Assembly: GCA_027405735.1 (NCBI GenBank)
Contig: JAPEHQ010000001.1
Coordinates: 6,200,001 to 6,264,000, forward strand
DNA length: 64,000 nt
From: Mucor racemosus
Lineage: Eukaryota > Mucoromycota > Mucoromycetes > Mucorales > Mucoraceae
Direction of reading: 5' to 3'
The notes under the pieces were generated by a model that did not search any database, was not told the origin of the DNA, and was given only the letters and a program-made list of their open reading frames with translations. The stretch's first letter is position 1, and each line of letters opens with the position of its first letter. Of the stretch, positions 45,892-57,044 are shown piece by piece. Position numbers and translations under genes: made by a program.

Positions 45892-47789
45892 GGCGTCTGG
45901 TCAGATTGAATTTATATTCTTTTTATTTTTTATATCCTAAATTCAGACAGATAATCTCATTTTATCATTTAATGCATATTTAAATATTAATAATTGAAAA
46001 AGGTATACAATGATAAATGAATGACACAGAAGAAGAGAATATAAAAGAAAAGATTAATATAGAGATTAATAGATTAATAATTGATAAATGGTATTTTTAT
46101 GAATCTAATTGGAAAATAATTAGTAAAAAATATAATCATAGAACTACTTTAAAATATATGAAAGATATAAATTTTATAAAAGATGTATTACTTAATCAAT
46201 TAGGCTATATTCCTGTATTTTACTTTTTAAATATTTTATATGGGACACAAGAGTATCCAGGTCCATATCCTGAATTAGATAAAGGTCTTATTTTATTATA
46301 TCATTTAGTTTGTGGTCTATCAGGGCAGAAAATGTCTCAATTTATGTGCTATGCTACTTTTTATGATTTATATAAAAAATTTTGGATAGACAATTATAAA
46401 AGAATCAATAAAATAATAAACACAGATTTGTTAAACTTATTTTCAAATATAAAGATAAGATTATTATCTGCAAAACTATATAACCCAATAGGATTTAAGA
46501 ATGTAACTTTAATTATAGATGGTCATGACTCAAAAATAAAATACTACAATCCAGATACAGAAAGAATAAAATTACATTCTTATAAATTAAAAAAACCAGG
46601 TGTCAGAACTCAAATTGTTTGTGATATGAATAAAATGATAATTTATATTTCAGACTCCGAAAAATGTGGTGAATCTAATGATGGTACAATGTTCTTAAAA
46701 ATGAATCTCTATAATAAACTACATAATGGTGATTGTTTGGCTATGGATGGAGGTTATCCACTATTTATAAACCAATTTAAAGAAAATGGAATTAATCTTG
46801 GATATGAATTTAAAGATATGCATTTTATGTATCCAGTTAGAAAAGAAAAGGATAGTAAATTGAGTGTGAATGAATTACATTTTAACAGCGTATTTGGAAG
46901 CTTTAGATCCATAATAGAGAATGAATTTAGTGTTATAGGAAGTAAATTTGAGAGGTTTAATAATAACAGAGCATCTGTACAGGTATCTGATATAAAACAT
47001 TACAATATACAATTTAAATTATCTTGTTTACTGAAAAATATTTGGCAAATGGTTAAAGATTATAATATAGAAGAATTACCGCATCATAAGCTTTGGTATA
47101 GTGATGGCTTTGAGTTTCCTATAAAAGAAAGTAAGATACAAATTGCATTTAATGATGAGATTAAGATAAATAAAAATCTAATTGAAATAAGTACGTTACA
47201 AAATAAATTATTAAATATGAGCCTTGATGAATTAGAAGTCGATTCTATCAATTTTGACGAAGATGAAATTATGGAAGAAGAAGTTTCATTAAAGCATAAA
47301 AGAGTTAAAAAAAGTATTGTATATATTGAAAAGCCTGATAGATAAAGGAATTAATAAAATAAATATAATAGAAGTATAAGGCGTACTATTCCCTAGCAAT
47401 TATCACGTGATCATATTTATACCATATAATAATTTTTTTTTATGTAATTTTATTTTCGTTTTTTTTTCGTTTTGTAACAATAAGGTAATATACAAGTACA
47501 ACTCATAATACTAATTCCAGGTCTATTAGGTAATTAATACAATCATCACTGACTTATAGTAATAGTTTATTGACTTATTACAGGTCATATTCTCTACCAT
47601 GCAACGTATTACATAATTCTCTTGAAAGTACATATAAAAAGTTTACACTCACCATGATTGATTTCTTTAATATATCAATTTTATATTATATCCAAATTCA
47701 ATTTTTCTAAAATAAGAATTTAAAGTATAATTAGATATAAAACAGCTATATATAATTAATTAATTATTCTTCATTTATAATTAACCTCC
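45892..47789 (+). mobile_element. PIF/Harbinger-type DNA transposon, copy 2 (1898 bp, inverted to copy 1)
   Basis: Same length and almost the same sequence as 5367-7264 in opposite orientation. The left flank ends GTT (AAC in the element's sense) and the right flank begins ATT (AAT). The right flank is the 5' half of the dynein-fragment repeat whose 3' half flanks copy 1. Confidence 0.88.
46017..47345 (+). CDS. PIF/Harbinger-like DDE transposase, copy 2
   Basis: 442 residues, identical in translation to the ORF at 5811-7139; the same catalytic triad D168, D244, E301 is intact. Both copies could therefore be active. The start is the first ATG of the ORF, five bases after ATGATAA; upstream AT-rich sequence offers no alternative in frame. 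Confidence 0.86.
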   Translation: MNDTEEENIKEKINIEINRLIIDKWYFYESNWKIISKKYNHRTTLKYMKDINFIKDVLLNQLGYIPVFYFLNILYGTQEYPGPYPELDKGLILLYHLVCGLSGQKMSQFMCYATFYDLYKKFWIDNYKRINKIINTDLLNLFSNIKIRLLSAKLYNPIGFKNVTLIIDGHDSKIKYYNPDTERIKLHSYKLKKPGVRTQIVCDMNKMIIYISDSEKCGESNDGTMFLKMNLYNKLHNGDCLAMDGGYPLFINQFKENGINLGYEFKDMHFMYPVRKEKDSKLSVNELHFNSVFGSFRSIIENEFSVIGSKFERFNNNRASVQVSDIKHYNIQFKLSCLLKNIWQMVKDYNIEELPHHKLWYSDGFEFPIKESKIQIAFNDEIKINKNLIEISTLQNKLLNMSLDELEVDSINFDEDEIMEEEVSLKHKRVKKSIVYIEKPDR

Positions 47790-47792
47790 ATT

Positions 47793-48320
47793 GCCACCTT
47801 TTTGCCGCCTGTGTCCCAAGCCAATTTATTGAATGCTTTACCAGAACCAACTTAAGTACTTACAAATGGTTCCTCGGTACTTGCAGTTAAATTTTATAAA
47901 TTAAATTGACTGGTTCCATATACAGTAGTATCATCAAACGTATCATCAGCCCGCCTTATGGTAAATGTCAATCTAAAATCAAAAACATCCTACTGTCATT
48001 ATTATAAGCTATGGAAAGCTTGATTTTTAATAATACAGCAATTAAATAAAAAACAAGATGATAATAGCATATGGTGAGTATTTAACACCTAAATAAGTTT
48101 GATGAAGTATGCTTTAGAACCCTTTTAAAAATCCTAAGGCAAACACAACATCTTGGTCCTGTGATTTCTATCCAGTCAAAATGTTGCGATTTCCATTACA
48201 CAATAAATGCTGCATCTGTTACCAATCTTGACCTCGATGTACATTGGGTATCAGTTTTTCACCAGTTGTATTTTCTCTGATGCATTAATATTCAGTCATA
48301 TTGAACGATAGTTTGTAGCA
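47793..48320 (-). repeat. Dynein-fragment repeat, copy 3 (5' half)
   Basis: Reverse complement aligns with 11810-12325. Its open end next to the transposon reads LAWDTGGKKVA, which continues in frame into IGSSDGHVYVYDIGE at 7265. Confidence 0.8.
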
Positions 48321-50240
48321 TTATTGCCAAAAAAAAAAAAGAATTAATGCTTCAATAGTTTTCTGCATACTAAATTATTCAATTAAATAGCAATGATTGC
48401 ACTTAACTATGCTTTTTGATTTTGAACCTATTAATATTAATCAGGATAATTAGTAGTACTTTCACTCAAAAGTAAGTTTTGCTTTATAAATTTGTCATTA
48501 ACCCATTCAATAAATGACATTGCATTTATTATCTGTTATATCAATCAACCAATTTCATTTTGATTCGATACATTTGACAATTAAATGTCTAAATTACATT
48601 TGAGGTACCAGGTATTGCCACAAAAAAATCTCGTACAGGTTGACAGAGCATCACAGTTTGGATCATTTTTTATGTTCATAGATTTGAGCTCTCTTACACA
48701 ACATTCATAAATCTCTGCATGAACCACATCTCTATTTGTTCAATTTAACTGAAAAACATTGAACGCAAACGCCGTACTCGATAAAACGCCTTATTACTTT
48801 ATTGCGAGTCAACACAACTAATTTAATGTTAGTTTAACATCAGCAGTTGAATCAGATAAATTTGAGATTAGACAACCCCTTTAAAAATTTGGCACACTAC
48901 GAGCTAATAATAAACCGTTATTATAGATACGCTTGTTTTACCAAAACTAATAAGAATTAGAAAAAGGCAAAAAGTGGGTTTTATTCAATGTAGAGGATGA
49001 GATTATATATAGAAGAGATTATATTATATAGAAGAGATTATCAAGTGATACAATAGCTATTAATAATGGTGCACCAATAACAATATCCTGATATTACAAC
49101 TACTGTAGCGCTATATCTATATTCTGATATAACAACGCTAAATCGACAATGATGAGTTAACTCTAATGGACGAACGAGTCAATTAGTAGTATAAACGAAA
49201 TATCAAAATCAAATATAGCAATTGAATGAGCAAGAGATGACAAATCACGTAAATTAGCATAATTTAATTGTTTCAAGTGTTTTAAACTGAATACACCTTT
49301 AATTTTGATCTACTGTATAAAAATTGCTTTATTAGTAAAATCAATTCAAAAGTGATAATTATGGTGTACCTTTGAGAGTTGGTAGTGATAGACAAGACTA
49401 CATCTTCTTTTCTTCTTCTTGGCTGTTGGCAACTAAATAGAAACAAATATTTTTTAGAAACTAAATAGATTAACATGAGTTTATTCATTCATTTAAATCA
49501 AGTTAATACTATACATACTTCTATAATCATCAATTTTTCTGCAGGTAGATAACGATTTTAGACCAAAAAAGCATTGATTATAACGTAGATGATGGAACAA
49601 AATGACTAAATTGTCTTGGATGCTTTTTTAGTTCGAGAAAAATAATATTATAACGTTCCCTAACATTAATAGTAAATAATTCATTTCTAAATAAGCAATA
49701 GGAAAAACATGTACGTGTAGCTGCTACTTGATTTCAGTTTATAAAAAAAAATGGTCTTTTTTGTTGTAGTTTTAAACATAAATAAAAGAGCCGAGGAAAA
49801 AGTGAGGAAGGAAAAAGAAAAATAATCCTAAATCAGTCGATTTAGTGCGTTACAAACAGAAATTTACAAAGGCATAAATACTTTAGTGTTGCCAAACAGA
49901 CTCTTGTCGTTGCTCCCAGTTGGTCTCCGAAAGAAGAACATGTGCAGAACTCTTTCAAACCCCAAATTTCAAATTGATATATAATAGTATCTCGTCAACA
50001 AGGCAATTCTGTTGAATCAGAGTAACTCACATCTGCTTTAAACCATTCAAATTATCTTCGTTACTAATTATATTATGGTTGATATACTTTCGTAAATTGA
50101 CTAAAAAATCTTGATCTCACTGCTCTGCTCATTTGGGCTGTCTGATCTGCACAAAACTTTTTATTCTGCCCATCTGTACATATCATGACTATGCCCAGGG
50201 AAGGCATAGTTTGGCCGTAGTAGTGAATAAACAAAGATAT
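48321..50240. other. Gene-free region with one end of an inverted dispersed repeat
   Basis: No gene recognised. 49350-49620 is repeated in reverse at 63706-64000. A short repeat of TAGAAGAGATTAT occurs near 49010-49040. Confidence 0.45.
49350..49620 (-). repeat. Dispersed repeat, inverted partner of 63706-64000
   Basis: The reverse complement shares TTAGTCATTTTGTTCC, ATCATCTACGTTATAA, ATCTACCTGCAGAAAAATT and CACTACCAACT with the right edge of the window. Element type and full length unknown. Confidence 0.7.
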
Positions 50241-50785
50241 TGTTGTATTCCACCAAATACCATATGTTATCACCTTCTAGAGTATTATCGTATCATTACA
50301 TCTTACAATCTATTGACTACGACATGTATTGAAGTACAAAGCCTTGGTATCGGATATAAAAAACCCTTAACGTACTAAGTTTAATTCAGTAATTACTAAG
50401 AACGCTTGGACCTCAATTGTGACACCATCTTATTTCATCCCAGCAGTTAATCAATCAAGTAGCTATCAAATCAACATCCAAGGAGCACAATTAGCGCAAC
50501 ATTGAAACAAGGCAACTCACAAGCTCCGCAAGCATGGCTAAATTATGATTGATCCATTTCAATCCATAGATTACTATCAAACAAATCTAATGGTCCAAGC
50601 AATAGCGCCTTAAGTTACATCTCAGAGTCTCAATGTCAAATCAATATAAAAGGCCATACTTTTATATCTAAATAAATGATATCTTATTTTTATTGTACAG
50701 TTGAAGAAACGATTCATTACTCATTCTCTTTTAATTATATTCTTTTTTAGGTATTATTTATCTAATATGAAAATATACGACACAC
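50241..50785 (+). repeat. TGTTG...CAACA family repeat, copy F
   Basis: Nearly full-length copy: TGTTGTATTCCACC through ACGACACA. Separated from the body repeat downstream by about 400 bp of other sequence. Confidence 0.75.
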
Positions 50786-51189
50786 ATTAATAATAATTTT
50801 TATTGTTACATCTAATGTATCCCTGTCCATTAGATCTTATCACACAATCCCAATAACTATATAAACCCATATTTAATTCATTCTAATAAACGGTACTTTT
50901 TACGTCGATTTTAATTTACAAAGTCTTGATTAATCACAGGTAATGAACTTATTTTTTTTAAAAAATTTACAGAATGCACAATAACCAATAACCTATGGGA
51001 GCTGAAACTTGGAGCATTTATGTATTAGCAAATATAATACTATATTTTGTCTGTAGAATTAGGGCTTATTTGGGTTCCTATTTATTGAGAACAAATTTCA
51101 CATTGGTTGCAATAAAAATGCACAGCAAATTATAGGCGTGCTTTGCCGATAATTTTCTCAACACACAGTATCTTGTTAAAGTTGCCATT

Positions 51190-52780
51190 CGAGACACTTT
51201 TGGCAAACATATGTGCCTACTATCATGTAAAATTGGAAATTATTAAGTTCAAAATTCATTGAGATAGGGTTATTTGCTGTCGGGTTTTTACGGTTGTGAA
51301 AATAGGTTTTAGATGATTCTCAGAAAGATTTCGAATTTTCTCACCTAATATTGAGCTTATTTCTCTCAAATTTTAAAGAGAAATATACCTTCGCTTTGTG
51401 GCTATTAGTATCTGTCCCAAAATAAATTGGTTAATACCAGAATGTAAGTGCATTGACCTAACATTAACCTAACATCGCCCTAACATTCACATAAAAATTG
51501 ATTTAAAATTGATGGTACAATTTAAACTCCATAATTGAGATATTAGTTTTTTGTATTCATAAGATAGATCCAATTGTAAGCTACTCTGTATTTTTTATTC
51601 CAACGAAAACTATTGGTTTTTGATAGAGAAAATCAAAATAACAATTTACATTACAGCCTACAGTCTGTTCTAACTGAGTTCAGAATTTGATTTGCAAAAA
51701 ATGATCGAAAAATCATCCAAAACACAAAATTGTTTAAATGCTCATGAATTGCAAAGTAAGTCTACCTAGTGTATTAAATAGTTTTTGTACAGTTTTAGAT
51801 TCTACATCCATCTAAGTAAAAATTAAACAAATATTCCTCATTAAATTTTGCATAAAATGCAATTGAAAGTTTGGAGGTTTTTTGAAGATATACATCATTT
51901 TTTATAAGCATATTTAAAATATAACTAATTGAAATGATGTGCAAAAATATTATCTATCGATCGAGCTATTGTAAAATTTTCTAGCTGCATTTTTCGTAGA
52001 GAAAACGAGATTTTTGTCCAAATTTTTTCAGATTCAGAATTTGGGATGAGGATATATAAAGGAAAAATTGAAGCTAGAAATGAAAGTATCTTTTTGTACA
52101 CATTTTTGAGGATATCTCCACGAAAAATTAATATTTTAAAAAAAACTAAATTGATTCCGAGAGAGCTCAACGAGCTTGGTGATATGAATATAAAAAAAAT
52201 GCTACTCAATTTAATCAATATTTTGAAATCTAATACAAAAGTATCAAAAAAAAATGAAAAAAATAAAAGAGCTCAGAATTTTTTTATACTGAAATATGTT
52301 ATAAAGCACTTTAAAACAAGTAAGTTTTATTATTAAAAGGTGTTAGTATAGCTTAATTATTTCTAGAGATATGAAGCCTCAAAGTTTTCAATTCTTTGGC
52401 AGTGAAGTACGCGTAAAAATCTAAAACAATAGCACTGGAAACGTTATCCCAACTGCACGAAATAGGATATTTCCGGATACTTGTTTCTAGATTAAAGTTG
52501 ATTATCTCAGGTAGATTGGCATATAATTTTTTCTTAGTATTATTTAGTGAAAAGAAAAAGCAGAGCATGGATGAAAAGTGGGACCCAGTTTCAAGGTAAA
52601 AAGCGGCGGATTCTACTTGTTTTTGAGTTTTTTGTGAGATATAAAATAAATCTTGGAATAGGTAGCACAATGCGACCAATTCACATTTATGTAGTAGTGT
52701 CAAAGGTATATCATAAAAAGCATTTAATATGATGTTGTGTTATAGAAAACAGGGCACGCTCCGATTTTAAAGACCGAAAA
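51190..52780 (+). repeat. AT-rich body repeat, copy F
   Basis: Aligns with 14188-15660 and copies C/D (TTTCTAGCTGCATTTTTCG, GAATTTGGGATGAGG, GAGAGAGCTCAACGAG-like). It includes an older left part (51190-51560) also seen at 62140-62470. No conserved protein. Confidence 0.7.
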
Positions 52781-53107
52781 CTTCAAAGGATATTTTCAAT
52801 GGCTAAAGGTTTTGATCTTTGCGTATTTTAAGCTCTAAGCTTCTTCAGCTACGGATCTGAGTAAAACAACAATAGCTCTGCAGAAAAAAAAAGATTATTT
52901 GCCATGTTTTTGTATAAACATCTCGTTTTCTTTATGAGAAATCAATATTTCTTCCAATTTATACAATTAACAGAGGAAAATCGACGGAAGCAGGGAAATT
53001 TATTCAAGATATGGATAATAATAAAGCAAGTACTGATTAGGATTTTATTTACAATTTAATATTTTTTATGAGCAATAACGTCAACTTGACCTTGGCAACT
53101 TCAGATT

Positions 53108-54615
53108 TTAAGTGTTGTTTCTGCGATAGTGATCAAAGAAGGTACGAAACCAGCGTAATGTTTCTTTATTCGATTCATTGCCTTTAACGGTGTTGATACA
53201 AGATGCCATGGGCTGAAGATTATCGATAGACCAGCAGTCTGGCTTGTCCATTGAGAGTGAGATGGGAAGCAAGTGATCAAATGAGATTGAATTGAATTTT
53301 CCAGGTTCAAATACCATAGGGCTACCAACGATACAGCAATTAAAATCATCATCCAAAACATCACGAAAAAGCTCTTCAGGAGTAACGAAATTATTTGGAA
53401 TCTTACGAAAATGAATACGAGCTCGTTTTCTCATTTGTTTAACTCGTTTTATACACATGGCCAAAAGTCTAGCATTGGAAGGCTTCTTGGATAATTTTGT
53501 AATTGGTAAACCAGTAGTAATCCAAATTATCATTTCATATTTCTCATTTTTATCCTTGACACACGAGAAAAGACGAGAACAGCCAACACAAATAGGAGAG
53601 TGTGGATCAATGACGCCATTTGGTGAGAATGGTGTTGCACGTTTTGATAAAGGATATGTTATACTACTACCACGCAATTGAGAACCACATTCACTGCATG
53701 AATCAACATTATCAGATTCAAGCTATTGAAATAAAAATATTATTAATTTACTGTGATAATTTATATGCTCTTGTGCATATTTACTAGATCTCTTGCTTTT
53801 TGAGTAATACGAACATACTCAGTGTGTTGATCATGAAGGGGCACATTTTTTGGCCAACTACTTGAACGGGGACCGGAACGGCGAGCTTGCTTTCTTGCTA
53901 CCCAAGCAGCTTCTTCTTCTGTTAATAAATCACCAGTGAGTAGCTCAGGATCAAGGTCATCTAATTCTATTACATGACGTTCCTCAACTCGCTCAAGATA
54001 TCCATCATTAATATCTTGTTCAATCTTGGCATCCTCATTAAGTTTCACTTGAAATTTTCTATGAGCAGCTTCAGGATCATTCATTGTCGGGATACGCACT
54101 CTAGATTTGGGTAATCCAAGGCGCTCTCGTTCTTTTTCTTTTGCAAGTGCGTCTATGATATTTTGCTGATGTCTGGGTAAAAGTTTTGATGGTTTAGTTT
54201 TAAAAACTATTTCAGATGGAGTTGGACTAGGAGATGGACTTGCTCGGCCAACTCGTTTGGTGTTCTTTGTAATGGTGATACTGTGCTTGTCAAGTGGAAT
54301 TTCTGTCTTCTTGATTTTTTTGCTACGTCTGTTCATTGGTTTATTCCCATGTCTTTCTCCTGATCTACTACCGCTACCGCCAGCTCCACGATTATTATAG
54401 CTTCTTAAATCATTTTTCAAACTGAATGGAACAGTCTTCTTGCTATTCTTCTCCTTCTTCTTCGATTTTACAGAAGATGCTGCAACTGTGGTGTGATGTG
54501 AGGTAGGTGTTCGGGATATAGATGGCCCTGATTCGTATATTTGAGGTGAAGCTCTGTCTTGCATCTCATCATCAGAGTCATCTATAATAATGGGATTATT
54601 TTGGTCGGTAAACAT
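53108..54615 (-). CDS. Predicted nuclear zinc-binding protein with HNH-like C-terminal domain
   Basis: 481 residues from two exons (53785-54615, 53108-53722; the intron removes a TAA just past the donor). Residues 8-16, PIIIDDSDDE, form a textbook SUMO-interacting motif (hydrophobic core plus acid). A long basic disordered stretch follows (about 30-200). The C-terminal part has CxxC pairs at 286/289 (SCSECGSQ) and 322/325 (ICVGCSRLFSC). It then has SFDHLLPIS (D426, H427), DNLQPMASCINTVKGN (N445, N454), which fits the beta-beta-alpha HNH nuclease pattern of DH...N...N. I do not recognise a named family; nuclease activity, DNA binding and nuclear location are inference. The start at 54615 is chosen over the upstream in-frame ATG at 54711 because the extra 32 residues look non-conserved. 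Confidence 0.65.
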
Positions 54616-57044
54616 GTTGTTCAATGAGTGTATAAGAAGCAGAAAGAAATTGTGGGGCAAAGAAGAAAAGGTTAAAATTTTTTGAACATATACGCGCAGG
54701 TAGAAGTGCACTCAATATTTAATCGCAGCTTGCATGATAACTCAAATCGTCGTATAGTCCAAAAGGAACAGCCTCATTTTGACATATTCCAAGAAAGAAA
54801 CTCGACCTGAAATGATTTTTGAAGCCCAAATTTGATATTATAATATTTAACTTTGCACACATACTACATAAAATATTTAGGTACCTACTATAGCGTGCTA
54901 TCTTAGTTTCCTTAAGAATTGTGCAAAAAGCCTTGTAGGCTCAAAATTTTCACACATATTTTTATTTTTAGGCGGTATCGTTCATAGATTGCTCTTGATT
55001 TTCCACAATGTGGTCGATACAAAAATTTATGAGTATTGTAGACATCATTCTATCATAAAACTATTTTTTAAAATGTGTACGTAGTAGAGCTTGGTAAAAT
55101 GTATCAGCAAACATTCTGTTTTACAAAGAAATATTGACTTTTCACCAAATGGAGGTTCTATTCTACATAAATGAATCCTTTGGCATTTCTGAGGTTTAAA
55201 TACGAAATGTTGTTGTGTCAAATCTGCTCAAAAACAATCAAAAAAATTTTGATCGTTGAATATGCAACAAAGTGCATAATAAGCCAAAGCAGTTTTCTAA
55301 TTAATTTAGATACAAATTTAGATTTTCATTGAATGGTATAAATTTCAGCAAGATTTTCTTCACAAAATTTATAGTAAAATTGAAGTAAAATTTGGGAGGT
55401 CTTTCAGCTTTTTTTTTATTTCTCCTAATATAAAACTTGCTTAAAGGATAGCCTGTAAAGTTATCTACAAATGAAGGTACTACTTGCAATTGTAACTGAA
55501 TTTTTCGTGGAGAAACCCAACATTTTATGTCATATTTTTGGAATCCAAGAAAAAAGAACCCCCAATGCTCATGAGAAATGTCAAGATAAACTTGACACCA
55601 ATTTTTTATACCTTTTTTATATCTCCATCAAAAAATGAGATATTTCAAAAAACTAGATTGCTGAAGATAGATATGAATTAACACTATAAATTGAGTACAT
55701 TAAACGAGTTAGCCAGTTTTCTCAGTATGTTGAAATTGCTTTAAAACGTCGAAAAAACGCAAAATATGAAATTGTGAAAAGAAATTTGGTACTCAAATAC
55801 TGTATGTTAAAGACTATTTTAAAACAAGCACATACCACTTAAAATCGACTCTGTATCTTGAGTTTTCACTGAGATATGACATTTCAGCAAAGTTTTGACT
55901 TGACCAGTGAGAAAGTGAACTCAGGGATATTTAAAGAGTTTATTGTAATTAATGGAACATGATGATTAAAAATAATAAACACAATAACGACCTGTAGCGC
56001 CGTAAGTATGTTATCCGATTTTTTAATTATTCGGATCCTTATTGAAACAAAAAAGGAAACAGCGATTGCTGTACAGTCAAATTTGAGGACATGCCGGTAT
56101 GGCTGTAATGATTGCTTTTGAAGAGTTCTGAAAAATCTTTATATTAGAGCTATTGTGCAGGACATTCCTAATTATTAGTTCTTTTTTATTGATTATCAGC
56201 ATTCGGTACAATATTAATATTTGAATAAAAGGCGAGGATGTTCACTAAAGTTAGTACTGTCTATGGATAACAAGCCTAGGAATGTAAAATAATTTCGGAA
56301 TACGCATTGTTTCTTTGAGATTTGGCAGCTCTATTGAGAGTGTAGCTCCAGGTATCAAAAATGTACCAAGATGATTACTATGTATCGCTTTTCTTGTCTT
56401 GGACACATACCACTGTAGTTATTTTCAAACCAATATAAAAGAACAGATGACAAAACTGGAATAAAGCGATATTCCCAAGTTCATGTCATTTTACGCCATG
56501 CATATACACAGTAGAGTGTCTTTGACGGCCAAGTTATTTTTGAATATTTCACAAGAACAAGAGTTCAATAAACAATACTGTATTTGAACTCACCAACTGC
56601 ATAGCAGCAGCCCCTATCTTTCCTTTTATATATGACAATATATTGTATATGCTATACATCTATTTCATATCATAATTGTTGAGCATTACTTCAATACTAT
56701 TGGTCGGATGAAGTTAGTTTTGATTTTTTAAGTCAATAACACATAAACATTTGTAATAGAAAAGGCACTTGGGACATCAATAATAACCTATAGAGAGAAC
56801 GCATACACTATGTGTTCAGAAAACCAAAATTCAGAAAACGAATAAATGCAACTTAAATCAGGAACTAAAAAAAAAAAGACACCAAGAGCTCTGCTCGTTA
56901 TTTTTGTTGTCGTACCCGAGCTGTTGTATGACAAGCACTTTGTCTAACATCTAAGCCAGACAAATAATAACAGAACAAAGAAATCCCACTCCCCCCTTTT
57001 GCTTTTTTTTTCATACAATTCAGAATACATAAAGGTCTTTTAAG
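54616..57044. other. Gene-free region between the HNH-like and channel genes
   Basis: AT-rich. 55300-55900 resembles the body repeats in style (GTAACTGAATTTTTCGTGGAG) but is highly diverged. The last ~200 bp are the probable channel promoter. Confidence 0.4.

Noticed and set aside
53761..54711. 316-codon frame at 53761-54711 as a complete protein
   Set aside because: Splicing from 53785 to 53722 joins it in phase to a conserved-looking C-terminal exon, and its first 32 codons look like 5'UTR.
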